Shown: positions 46,424 through 57,200 of the stretch, piece by piece | How positions within the stretch are numbered: position 1 is the stretch's first letter | How the letters are laid out: each line of letters opens with the position of its first letter | Assembly (NCBI RefSeq): GCF_947242115.1 | Contig: NC_074716.1 | Coordinates: 1,380,001-1,444,000, forward strand | Reading direction: 5' to 3' | Source of the DNA: Biomphalaria glabrata | Taxonomy: Eukaryota > Mollusca > Gastropoda > Planorbidae | DNA length: 64,000 nt | Notes under the pieces: model-generated | Seen by the model: only the letters and a program-made list of their open reading frames with translations | What the model was told of the DNA's origin: nothing | Databases searched by the model: none | Program-made: the position numbers and the translations under genes

Positions 46424-46905
46424 ATGACCATTATGTGTAATCCGTTTTTGGTGGTCGGTGTTGATAGGTTGTCTGCTGTACAGGAGAAATTCAGAGGAAT
46501 ACTAGAGGTTAATCTCAGAAAGCTCCAGTACGATGATTCATTTAGTAACGGAAGCCAGCTAAAAATAATACCCCAGGACGTGACAGCCAAACCCAATAGA
46601 GACTGGTTTGATGAGAACAAGGTGGAAATTCAAGAGCTGCTAAAGAAAGAGCACAACTGCTATCGTTCTGTTCTTGCAAACCCTAATGACAATGCAGCCA
46701 GATCTCTCTATAAAGCTTCTTGTAACACTCTGCAGTTAAAGGTCCGGGAACTATAAAGTAAACCATTGCTTGAAGTTGTACTCTCTTCAAGCGTGCAGGG
46801 TTATGCTAACACTGGTGATACACGCTCTTTCTACGAGTCGCTTCTATGTGCCTATAGCTTCAAGACTACGTCTTGGTTAAAATCTTCCTTATGATTCCAC
46901 TCTTA
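46424..46905 (+). mobile_element. LINE fragment: endonuclease-RT linker, zinc-knuckle family
   Basis: The 110-codon open frame 46424-46756 includes KPNRDWFDENKVEIQELLKK and LANPNDNAARSLYKAS, a pattern I associate with the segment between endonuclease and RT in RTE-like LINEs. It starts exactly where the previous LINE copy ends. Not a host gene. Confidence 0.65.
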
Positions 46906-47064
46906 TCTTATACATTGCAGACGTTTCGCTTACTACGCCTCTGACTTCCTCCAACATACTCCCATTGATATCTGTGTTTCTCGTGTCATGTTGCAGACAT
47001 CTCTGTAGGTTAATCTTGGGTGGCCCTTGGGTCTGACTCCCTCCACATATATATCCATATATAT

Positions 47065-47350
47065 CCCTCTTTTAGACCTTGCGATATATGTCGCATATAT
47101 ATATATGTCAAATAATAAAAAGGTCATCTGTTTTCCATGTCTGACGATTATCGAGGATGTCATGTTGCCAGCACAATGACCAACCGCTTTTACTTTACCA
47201 AACTTATGTAACTTATGTCAAGTACCATTTAGAGTTGAATGGACTTGGAAGTGACCTAAAAATCTTGACTTTTAAAATTCCTGTCTCCCCCGAGATGCAA
47301 ACCCAAGACCATTTGTTATCTATGCAAATCATTTTACCACTCAGCCTTCC
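47065..47350 (-). mobile_element. SINE-1 with (TA)n near its 3' end
   Basis: ttttagaccttgcgatatatg, aggtcatctgttttcc, gatgtcatgttgccagcacaatgacc, gagatgcaaacccaagacc. The head is eroded. Confidence 0.6.
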
Positions 47351-47464
47351 AACAAAAAAAAAACATATCAATTTATACTTTTAAAGTAATCTGAAATAAT
47401 CATGCTCGAAATAACAGAACTCGTAGTCAAATACAGATTGATATTAAAGCCAAATAGACTGTAG

Positions 47465-47585
47465 TACAGATTTTGAGTCAGTGACCACAACAATCTGTGT
47501 TGCCTTTTTACTTTTCCTAACTAATTTTAAGCACCCATTACGGTTATGTAGACTCAGGGGCGTCCAAAGAATCCACGTAAAATGC
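47465..47585 (-). mobile_element. SINE-1 fragment
   Basis: gaccacaacaatctgtgttgcc..acttttcctaactaatttt..cacccattacggttatgtagactcaggggcgtcc: central part of the family. Confidence 0.5.
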
Positions 47586-47639
47586 ATTTTTTTTCTGCTC
47601 TCTAAATGGTGTGTGTAGTTCTGATTATCTCCATCTCCC

Positions 47640-48070
47640 ATTCAATTCATTACTCGTGAGTGAGTTTGTGTGATTAAAGCAGAAGATGACGGTATAATTT
47701 GGCTTTGTAGAATACAACAATTGAGATCCGGACATTTTCACATTTTAGACTAATGCTTGTCGGGCGAAGGACACGACCTGACGTCTTCTAACCATAACCA
47801 TTATAAATCCCTGTGCCTGTTTCATGTCAGAGTGACCCATGGAGAAACGTAGAAAAAAAAGTTGCTGACAAGATTTGAATATATAGAAAGAGCTGCACAT
47901 GTACAAGACCAAAATTTATTTTGTAGCTTGGAATATCAATACATCGTAGGCCTACTATATATAAAAAAATGCATAAAGTAAAATTTTAAAAAGTGGGGTA
48001 CCCCTTTAAAAACTTGCGAATTTGAAATTATTTTAGAATAGATATCTTCTTCAATAACAGTGAAAGTAAA
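47640..48070. other. Nothing recognised
   Basis: No element or exon pattern seen. Confidence 0.35.
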
Positions 48071-48074
48071 TTTC

Positions 48075-48305
48075 CACTTTCAGACTTAGCGATCTATGTG
48101 GCAGATGATGTAAAAGTAATTTGTTTCTGTGACCCACGGTTAACGAGGGTGTCATATGGCAAGAACAATGACCAACTGCCTTTAATTTTCCCAAACTAAC
48201 GTTAGAGCTGGACTCAGAGGCGCCCTCAATATCCTAAGACCTAAGTTAAAAATGAAATTCTTCAAAAGGATTGAAACGCTTTAACAATCAGCCACCGCGC
48301 CTATT
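48075..48305 (-). mobile_element. SINE-1
   Basis: cagacttagcgatctatgtggcagatgatg, cccacggttaacgagggtgtcatatgg, gctggactcagaggcgccc, caatcagccaccgcgcc. Confidence 0.7.
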
Positions 48306-48594
48306 TACTAGTAAAATATTTAAACTATTAACTCTTTCTCTCCTGACCGACGATACCAACGTTGATTGCATCAGAATGTGGTAAATAATTACGGAGAGAA
48401 AGAGTTAAACAACGGTGAAACATTTAAATAGCTGCAAAACATTCAAAATATCTGATAACAGTGAAACATTTCAATTAACTAATATAAGGCCAAATCATAA
48501 AACCTAATATTGAACCAAAACATTCAAAACCTAATAGCACTAATACAGTATGTGTAGCACTGATACAGCCTGACTGTATGAAGCTGATTCGATA

Positions 48595-50355
48595 CAGTCT
48601 CACAGAGTAGTGCTGATACAGTCTAACATAGTAGCACTGATTCATTCTCAAAGAGTGCTGATGCAGTCTCACAGAGTACTGATACATTCTCACAGAATAG
48701 TGCTGATACAGTCTCACAGAGTACTGATACAGTCTCACAGAGTAGCATTGATACAGTCTCACAGAGTGCTGATACAGTCTCACAAAGTAGCGCTGAAACA
48801 GTCTCACAGAATAGCACTGATACATTCTCACAGAGTGCTGATACATTCTCACAGAGTGCTGATACAGTCTCACAGAGTGCTGATACAGTCTCACAGAGTG
48901 CTGATACAGTCTCACAGAGTGCTGATACAGTCTCACAGAGTGCTGATACAGTCTCACAGAGTGCTGATACAGTCTCACAGAGTGCTGATACAGTCTCACA
49001 GAGTAGTGCTGATACAGTCTCACAGAGTGCTGATACAGTCTCACAGAGTGCTGATACAGTCTCACAGAGTGCTGATACAGTCTCACAGAGTAGTGCTGAT
49101 ACAGTCTCACAGAGTAGTGCTGATACAGTCTCACAGAGTTCTGATACAGTCTCACAGAGTGCTGATACAGTCTCACAGAGTAGTGCTGATACAGTCTCAC
49201 AGAGTGCTGATACAGTCTCACAGAGTGCTGATACAGTCTCACAGAGTAGTGCTGATACAGTCTCACAGAGTGTTGATACAGTCTCACAGAGTAGTGCTGA
49301 TACAGTCTCACAGAGTGCTGATACAGTCTCACAGAGTTCTGATACAGTCTCACAGAGTGCTGATACAGTCTCACAGAGTAGTGCTGATACAGTCTCACAG
49401 AGTGCTGATACAGTCTCACAGAGTGCTGATACAGTCTCACAGAGTAGTGCTGATACAGTCTCACAGAGTAGCACTGATACAGTCTCACAGAGTAGTGCTG
49501 ATACAGTCTCACAGAGTAGTGCTGATACAGTCTCACAGAGTAGCACTGATACAGTCTCACAGAGTAGTGCTGATACAGTCTCACAGAGTGCTGATACAGT
49601 CTCACAGAGTGTTGATACAGTCTCACAGAGTAGTGCTGATACAGTCTCACAGAGTGCTGATACAGTCTCACAGAGTAGTGCTGATACAGTCTCACAGAGT
49701 AGTGCTGATACAGTCTCACAGAGTGTTGATACAGTCTCACAGAGTAGTGCTGATACAGTCTCACAGAGTGTTGATACAGTCTCACAGAGTAGTGCTGATA
49801 CAGTCTCTCAGAGTAGTGCTGATACAGTCTCACAGAGTAGTGCTGATAGAGTCTCACAGATTGCTGATACAGTCTCACAGAGTAGTGCTTATACAGTCTC
49901 ACAGAGTAGTGCTGATACAGCCTCACAGAGTGCTGATACAGTCTCACAGAGTAGTGCTGATACAGTCTCACAGAGTAGAGCTGATACAGTCTCACAGAGT
50001 AGTGCTGATACAGTCTCACAGAGTAGCGGTGATACAGTCTCACAGAGTAGTGCTGATACAGTCTCACAGAGTAGAGCTGATACAGTCTCACAGAGTAGTG
50101 CTGATACAGTCTCACAGAGTGCTGATACAGTCTCACAGAGTAGTGCTGATACAGTCTCACAGAGTAGTGCTGATACAGTCTCACAGAGTAGTGCTGATAC
50201 AGTCTCACAGAGTGCTGATACAGTCTCACAGAGTAGTGCTGATACAGTCTCACAGAGTGCTGATACAGTCTCACAGAGTAGAGCTGATACAGTCTCACAG
50301 AGTAGTGCTGACAGTCTCACAGAGTTCTGATACAGTCTCAAAGAGTGCTGATACA
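48595..50355. repeat. 21/24-bp minisatellite, about 75 units
   Basis: Units agtgctgatacagtctcacag (21 bp) and the same with an extra agt (24 bp). Across ~1.7 kb almost every length change is a multiple of three, so very long frames stay open on both strands (plus VLIQSHR and SADTVSQ, minus SVRLYQH and CETVSAL). The 635- and 607-codon frames are translations of the repeat. A 2-bp deletion near 50310 ends the regular phase. Coding use cannot be excluded but nothing beyond the open frame supports it. Confidence 0.95.
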
Positions 50356-50394
50356 GTCTTCACAGCTATGAGGAGCATGCATGGGACCACCACT

Positions 50395-50517
50395 AGCAAA
50401 GTCCTGTCAATGAAGTTTCAACCATCACAGAGAATCTTTCTTTTAAATTGCTTGGGAGAATTAGTGGGAGTGACCACTGACGGTGCAACAGGTATGGTTG
50501 ACAGCAAGAGTTATTAG
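50395..50517 (+). pseudogene. Possible hAT (ZBED/GTF2I-repeat-type) transposase fragment
   Basis: Right after the minisatellite the frame reads LNCLGELVGVTTDGATGMVD then SKSY and stop. The TTDGAxxM core resembles a conserved block of ZBED-type hAT transposases and their domesticated relatives. About 40 residues only, so this is tentative. Confidence 0.35.
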
Positions 50518-50685
50518 CAAAGTTGTTTAGTAAAGTTCATTAAAGTTTCTGTGTATTGATCAAGTTGTTTAATTGTTTAATTCGATAATTACAGCGGAAC
50601 ATCAGAACACCTAGACGCCTCGAGAAGGTAGTTGTCAAAGAGTTATAATTAATATATAACAGGAAAGCTGTAACATATTTTGGGA
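50518..50685. mobile_element. LTR-like fossil, 3' part
   Basis: Shares ordered blocks with 54750-54900: ttaaagttt.tgtgt.ttgatc, ttaattcg, agcggaacatcagaacacctagacg, cgag, and the end ggaaagctgtaaca. The CA end and promoter-like layout suggest a long terminal repeat; no internal region is attached. Confidence 0.4.
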
Positions 50686-50907
50686 ATGTGATTGTTACTC
50701 AGATACGTGGCAGATTTCACGGACAGACACCCAGTCGCTTATGCCAGGTCTAACTTCAAGTGCAAACGACAAAGAGTTAGACTCCCTATAGTTCTAATGA
50801 CCAGAATGAGGGTCATTTGATCTCTATGGTGAATGAAATTCTTTGAACAGGCGGTGGCCCAACGCATACTCCTCTGCCAGCTGTTCATCAATAGTAGCAG
50901 TAACGAA

Positions 50908-51135
50908 CGGAAGGCGCGGTGGCTGAGCGGTAAAGTATTGGCTTCGGAACTGTGGGTCCCGGATCTTTGGGCGCCTCTGAGTCCACCCAGCTCTAATGGG
51001 TACCTGACATTAGTCGGGGAAAAGTAAAGGCGGTTGGTCGTTGTGCTGGCCACATGACACCTTCGTTAGCAGTTAGCCACAGAAACAGATGCCCTTTAAA
51101 TTATCTGCCCCATAGATCGCGAAAGGGGAACTTAG
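50908..51135 (+). mobile_element. SINE-1, best-preserved full-length copy
   Basis: tRNA-like head ggcgcggtggctgagcggta (A-box), ttggcttcggaactgtgggtcc, then gggatctttgggcgcctctg-type body, gtaaaggcggttggtcgttgtg, cacatgacaccttcgttagc, and cagatgccctttaaattatc. The head resembles a tRNA acceptor/D-arm; a true tRNA is excluded because the anticodon half is not foldable and the body continues for 200 bp. Confidence 0.8.
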
Positions 51136-51389
51136 ATGCTATTGTATATGATGGTGAGCATAAAACATTTCCCTATCATGGGAAATTATTATGAGATAGG
51201 TCCCTATTGTTGTAGACGGTCGTTGACTTGTATCACCAAACTGCCAGTAGACAACTAAACCGTTGTTGTCGAATTTTATTTTAACTTGTAAAGCTTTAAA
51301 TAACTTGAATAACTTCTTTTGTGGACTTTTGTTTTTAGAACTTTTACTACCATAAAAACAAATTGAACTCGAAATGTTGAAATGCATTA

Positions 51390-51650
51390 AATATATTAGA
51401 CTCGAGTAATAATATACAATGATATTCTGAACAAAATTGAACTCACTACTCTTCCTTTCAGTGTTGCGTTCTGGAGTTGTCTGTGGCCACCCAAGACAGT
51501 TGACGACAATACTGCGCCTTATCTTGAATCATTCACCACTGCATAGCTAACCTCTTCCCACTGTCACCATAAAACACACACACACACATACATACACATA
51601 CAGTACACATACAGTACACATACAGTACACATATAACAGGTATGACAGTG
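51390..51650 (-). repeat. Dispersed repeat R4 (LTR-like) and a 12-bp tandem repeat
   Basis: 51410-51570 is the reverse complement of 60525-60700 (shared ctgaacaaaatt..aactcactac and gattcaaccac-type blocks, ctaacctcttcccactgtcaccat). It is followed by (CA)n and (acatacagtac)n at 51580-51640. Confidence 0.5.
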
Positions 51651-51674
51651 CCCGTACTGAAACTCCCATGTCAT

Positions 51675-51865
51675 GTATTATCTTATATAATCCAGACGTT
51701 ACTTCAAAAAAGAAGATGATTACGTCCTACGCGTCATGCATTTAGTCATGCATATTAACCAATGACTTAAATTCTGCCAAGTCACTGGTTTTCCTGGCTG
51801 GTTAAGGCAACCCATTCCATGCTCTAATAGCACTAGGGGAAAAGGAGCATTTGTACATGTTTCAG
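51675..51865 (-). mobile_element. (ATAAG)n-type LINE, 3' end, nearly identical to the large copy
   Basis: tatcttatataatccagacgttacttcaaaaaagaagatg through gcactagggg; only a few differences from 23035-23195. Confidence 0.85.
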
Positions 51866-52031
51866 GGGTACCCCAATACGCTCTACTAAGCCTCAACGAT
51901 TACCGTGAAAGTACACCACTCAACGTAGTTGACCACTTTACACATCACATTTCTGGGAAGCACGTTATTCAGTTTCAAGAGAAGTTGATGACCGTCTTCT
52001 TAAGGCTAGTAGCCTTTTGGACGCCTCCAAG

Positions 52032-52577
52032 CAGGGCCGGTCCTAACAATTGCGGGGCCCTATGCGAAACTGATTGCGAAACTGATTGCGCGGGGCCTAG
52101 TCTGGGTGGGAATAAGGATAATAAGTGAAAATTTTGTATAAGAAAAAAAAACGACTTTGAATTATATTCATTCTTTACTAAGTACAAAATTGCGATCAAA
52201 TTAACTTTACTTTACAAACCTTGCAACCTATGACATATTTATATGCCAGTGACTATAAAAGTAAATAAAGTATTGGACCTTCCGATTAAGGTGAACATTC
52301 GCCCGATTATTACACGAAAGCTAACAATGCCTTTTTCTTTTAGCACGCGTAGGATTGGCGTTTTCCGCAATGAATGACACCCACACATGACAATTTTGTC
52401 TATTTTTCACGAAATTTTTATGAGTTTTAATGAGATTTTAATAAATTTAGGAGATTTCCAGGAATTTTTCGTATATATTTTGCAATTTAATAATTACACA
52501 TAGAATTAGCGCTGGGCCTATGAAAGCGCGGGGCCCACTGCCACCGCATAGGTTGCAGTGGCCTAAGACCGGCCCTG
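52032..52577. mobile_element. hAT-like element with CAGGGCCGG termini
   Basis: Begins CAGGGCCGGTCCTAA and ends TAAGACCGGCCCTG. Flanks cctccaag and cctcccag match 7 of 8, an 8-bp hAT-type target duplication. 546 bp, no transposase recognised. Ends resemble 56561-56966, so the two may belong to related families. Confidence 0.75.
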
Positions 52578-52931
52578 CCTCCCAGCCAGAGTGAAGCGCA
52601 ATAAATCGCTCCAGCTGCCTACAAAAATCAATGTTTACCAAACAGTGATTTTCAAATTTTTGTATTCTTCTGAGACCTGGGTGCTCTATGGAGGGCATCT
52701 AAAGATCGTTGAACGCTTCCACAAACTGTGCCTCCGCTTCAGAATGGGCATACGCTGACAGGACCACCTTACAAATAACTATGTTCTGCTGGAGGCTGGT
52801 GTGGACAGTACAGAATCACTATTTACACTTCGACAGCTGCGCTGGCTCGGATACATAACCCGCATGGAGGAAGACCGCATGACAAAAGTAACAGAGGTGA
52901 CCCACGTAAGCGCTATAAAGGTCAACTAGGG

Positions 52932-53129
52932 CAGGGGTTCTCAACTTGTGGGTCGCGACCCACTTGGGGGTCGATTGACGATTTGCCAGGGGTCACCTAA
53001 GACCATCATAAATAAGGATTGTTATTGTCTATTCTTCTATTGCTGTGTGTGTCTATTGGGGGGGGGGGTCGCGGCAGATTGGTATATTGTAAAAAGGGGT
53101 CGCCGAGCTTAAAAGGTTGAGAACCGCTG
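52932..53129. mobile_element. SPIN-like hAT element, copy A
   Basis: 198 bp. Starts CAGGGGTTCTCAACTTGTGG, ends AGGTTGAGAACCGCTG. Target duplication aactagg(g/a) at 52924-52931 and 53130-53137, 7 of 8. Contains gtcgcgaccc..gggggtcga and aggggtcacctaagaccatc. Confidence 0.85.
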
Positions 53130-53349
53130 AACTAGGACATCATTTTGCCTTAAACTGGCATAGACAGATGAAAGTAGCTGGCAGCAAATGGCCTCTGCAA
53201 GAGATGGAGAGCGCCCACGAAGGCCGCGGGACGCACAATTGAGACGCAGAGGAAAACCTTTGTAGAAGATAGGCGCATCAGTTGTAAAGAAAACTTAAAT
53301 AGACCCCGGCAGACAACGGATGATTTTATGTGTGTTTACAAGAATATTA

Positions 53350-53885
53350 AACCAGAAGAACAGAAATACGTAATCTATTTATAAACAAACAAGTATAATG
53401 CCTTCTTACAGACAAGAATTAGGGAAAAACAATCCCTTTAATATTTTAAAAAAGTATTTGATTAACAAAAAGTTTTTTTTTTTTTTTTTTGGCTTTTATA
53501 TAATTCAAACATATTTTAAAACAAGATTTAGGGGTAGGCAGTGTTAAGTTGTTTTTTACTAGTGCTGTACTGTGTACAGTTGTTTAAAGCTCCTTTAGAC
53601 CCTTGGCCAAAGGAAACTGCTTCTTCCATAGGCCTTGTGTTAATAGAATAAAGAGCCTACATTCAGAGTAAAACAATAAGTGTAAGATTACACATTTATA
53701 ACATTGAACGACCACATACACTTATGCACCTCAACATCCCATTTTCTTTTTTAAAAAAAAAACACAGATAAACATAAACAGCAAATCACACGATGAACAT
53801 ACAAACACAAAGAATGTGAAATGTGTGACATTTAAAAACAAACATAAAAGAGTTCAGTTGGGAACATGGTCACTGAATTTTATTT
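53350..53885. other. Downstream of gene C, nothing recognised
   Basis: AT-rich with T- and A-runs; no element pattern. Confidence 0.4.
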
Positions 53886-53896
53886 TCTAATTTATT
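53879..53896 (-). terminator. Candidate polyadenylation signals of gene C
   Basis: Two AATAAA hexamers on the minus strand (53879-53884 and 53891-53896), about 110-125 bp downstream of the gene C stop codon, a normal distance. Confidence 0.5.
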
Positions 53897-54004
53897 GATC
53901 CAACAGAAACAGTCGAAAATAATTTAATTTCACATCGAGTCTACTTTTCTCCAAATGAATCTGTTCAAAATAGTGTTATTCTGTTTTTACAGTTCAAAGT
54001 CTGA

Positions 54005-54230
54005 TCAAAATTGTTGCTGACTTGAGAGAGACACAAAATCTCTCCATGAATGGTTTGGGTTCTGTTTCCTTGACCTTTCAATATCTCGAATCAATTTGTC
54101 TGTGCTCCTGTAGGTCCACGAGCTGTTGTTTGTCCACCATTTTGAATTGATCCAGTGTGGATACTGACCTGTATAAGATGGATACTTTAGAGCTGTTGGA
54201 GACATATATAATGGTGACGTCTTTAACGAT
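54005..54230 (-). CDS. Gene C exon 4: cytoplasmic tail and stop
   Basis: 226 bp, acceptor tgcaatattacag, ends TGA at 54005-54007. Reads SLKTSPLYMSPTALKYPSYT and further SKWWTNNSSWTYRSTDKLIR to SLSSQQQF. Contains YMSP, YPSY and YTGQ tyrosine contexts; no catalytic domain. Confidence 0.8.
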
Positions 54231-57200
54231 CTGTAATATTGCAAGGAAAAAAAACAAAGATTATGAAGCTGATTTAAACCATATTTTGAGAAAACATTTC
54301 AGTTTGTGGTCATCACTGTAATGTGTGATTAAACGCAGACAAAAGATTGGATACACCTAGTCCTAGAAGAAACGAGATATTTATTTAATAAACTATTGCC
54401 AGGGAAACGAATGTCTTGGTAGAATTTAAGATTGACCTGGGGACGCGCATGACTTTTTTTTTGAAGTAACGACTGTATTTTATAAGATAAGATGAGAAAA
54501 TAGCATTACCCACCGGCTACGCCGAGTTATTTGTTCAGATATGTGACGTGGCAACGAGCTATTGGTCTAGACTTCCCACAGGGCAGGTCAATGTTCTGGC
54601 CTTCTCTAATGATTAGTCTTGTTTCATACCCTGCCAGCTGAAGTTGTGGAGTTGTCATGGATGAATGTGTGTATGTATGTATAATCTATTTTTACAATCT
54701 GCGCGAATGTGTGTTGTTTGTTAGAGAGAGACTAGCGTGTGTGATATGCAGTAAAGCTGATTAAAGTTTATGTGTTTGATCTAGTGGTTTCATTGTTTTA
54801 TTTCGTTAACTAGAACAGAACCAGGGACACCTAGACGTATCGAGACCTAAGGTAGATTCTATCGAGTCATTATTATAAATATAATAGGAAAGCTGTGACA
54901 GTAGTGCTGCAGTGCATCCTGTATTAGGCAGTTTTTCGAAGAGCCTTTGTAGGTCTTAACTAAAGGTGGTCGTACCTACACAATTATACGAGGTAGTGCC
55001 ACAAGATTTTGGGAAACTTTAAAATACTCGAGATTTATAAAAAAAAAAAAATCAAGCACCATCGAATGATTATTTCCAGTAGCATACATTAGAGCAGGGG
55101 TTCTCAACCTGTGGGTCGCGACCCCCTTGGGGGTCGATTGACGATTTGCCAGGGGTCGCCTAAGACCATCGAAAATATGGATTGTTATTGTCCATTTTTC
55201 TATTGCTGTAAGTGTGTGTGGAGGGGGGTCGCGTCAGAGTGGGGGATTGTAAAAAAGGGGTCGCCGAGCTTAAAAGGTTGAGAACCGCTGCATTAGAACG
55301 TACCTGACTTTGTGGGAGCACAGTTTGAACATTACAATCACCATTAAACTGACACATACAAATGCAAATACCAACGCAAGTGTGATTAAGATTATTGAGT
55401 TGTCTTCCATGTATGTTGATGAATTGGATACTAAAAAAAAAAAACAATAATAAATAAAAGTAAGACTATATCCTCCGTGTATAAACTAGAAACTAAAAAT
55501 ATCTTCATTAACACAAACACACACACACACACACACAATAAGATTGACGCCAACGCCTATAGCAGAGCAAGAGCTTTTCTATAGAGAAATATCTGCAGTT
55601 AATTCATTACTATAGTTTAGTGATGTATGGAATAAAATCGACATTAAGACGTTAGATTACACTTTTTTTAAATTGTAACTTAGATCTATATAGTAAGACC
55701 AAAGATGGGATGTGCTAGACCAGTGATGCCCAACATAAATCGACCTGCGGGCCATTTTAATTTCCGACACTGATGTCGCGGGCCAGGTAAAAGAAAAGTT
55801 AAAAAAACGAAATGAAATTGACCTGAAACTTTTTTTTTTATTAGAAACCAGTGGATCTAGTACTTTCATTAATGGGATATTATTATCTTTTTTTTTTTTC
55901 GTGCGTCAGAAAACGACTTCATTTCTTTACTAAAAATATGAGCAACAGTGTAAGCTAGCTTTACCAACGACTCATTTCCTTGTCTCTTTTTGGTAAATAT
56001 TAACATTAATCTTCCAATCTCTAGACTTTATTTAACAATCTTTTTATTCGAAAGACGTCAAATTTGTTTTATAATGCCGTTTATGTGCGTTTCTTTTTTT
56101 TTTTTAAACAGCCACACTTTATTTACAACTCAAATATATTAGCTTATCATCATGTTCTACCAAAAAGTAAAGGTCCTTTCACTTTTTTTCTGGGGGGGGG
56201 GGGGGGTAAATTCTACATGAAGAGTCCAATTTCATAAACGCACAAATGTCAATGATAACAATCAATCGGAGAAAAATTGAGGCCACTAACGTAGGTAAAT
56301 GACATTTTTTCAACCTTTTCTTTATGAGGGGGAAGTAGCGAATTTTCTACACTTCGTGCCGACATTTCGGCGGGCCGGATGGAACCCCTTCGCGGGCCAG
56401 ATCTGGCCCGCGGGCCGGATTTTGGGCATCACTGTGCTAGACTAGATCTAGAGCAACGTCAGGTTAGGAAAATGTATTATAAGAAAAAAAACAACAAAGT
56501 GTCGGCTAACAATAGAATTTTTTTTTTACTGTGAAATCAAAACAGACATTTTCTCTACACCAGGGCCGGACTTAAGCATAGGCTAACTAGGCAGCCGCCT
56601 CAGACCTCTGATTGGTGGGGGCTCCGCACAGGAATGTGACAGGATTCTTTATGATCCTTTCGAGAGAAGAAATAGTGACACCTGTATCAATTTTATTGTT
56701 GGAGTACACTTTATCTTACCTTTACCTATTCCTTAGTTTGTTGGACCGTTGGGGCACCAGGCAAGATTTGTCGACCGTCTTTCTCCATTCCTCCCTTTTT
56801 TTTTTTTTGCCTTGTTTAGAACCTCTCTCAATGGCAGTACACTAGGCTTTTAATAAATTGCTCACTTTTATTCTTTTTTTTTCGCTATTTTTTTATTTTT
56901 TCTATTTCATTTGGGGCCACCAAATTCAATTTTCCTAGGGCCTCCAATCTTCTAAGGCCGGCCCTGTCTACACATATGTGTATTACTTTAATCAAGAAAA
57001 ATTATCAAAATTGGAATGATAGTGTGTGTGAATGAGTTATCATTGCTCGCGTCAAATAGATTTACTTAAATTAGTCGGATGATTGAAAAAAAAAATTACT
57101 AATTGGTCATTTTAAATGTTTAGATAAGAAAATGGCAATGAAACTTGCCTAGGCTATAAGGCAGTGGTTCTCAACCTTTTAGGCTCGGCGACCCCTTTTT

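Larger units (their letters stand above)
51945..53345 (+). mobile_element. LINE fragment, zinc-knuckle family, carrying two younger hAT insertions
   Basis: LINE pieces 51945-52031, 52578-52931 and 53130-53345 read in order as one element: DDRLLKASSLL-like start; YSSETWVLYGGHLKIVERFH, LCLRFRMGIR, TLRQLRWLGYITRMEEDRMT; then SKWPLQEMESAHE and a final tail like that at 32240-32600. Two inverted-repeat elements interrupt it (52032-52577 and 52932-53129). Several breaks. Confidence 0.75.

Noticed and set aside
48475-50517. Open frames of 607 and 635 codons on opposite strands
   Set aside because: Both are translations of the 21/24-bp minisatellite; units are multiples of three, which keeps frames open by arithmetic. 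No start, splice or domain evidence.
50908-50980. tRNA gene in SINE-1 head
   Set aside because: A-box-like head is present but the rest does not fold into a tRNA and continues into the SINE body seen many times.
55160-55447. 95-codon minus-strand frame
   Set aside because: It runs through a SPIN-like element and out of frame with gene C exon 3.
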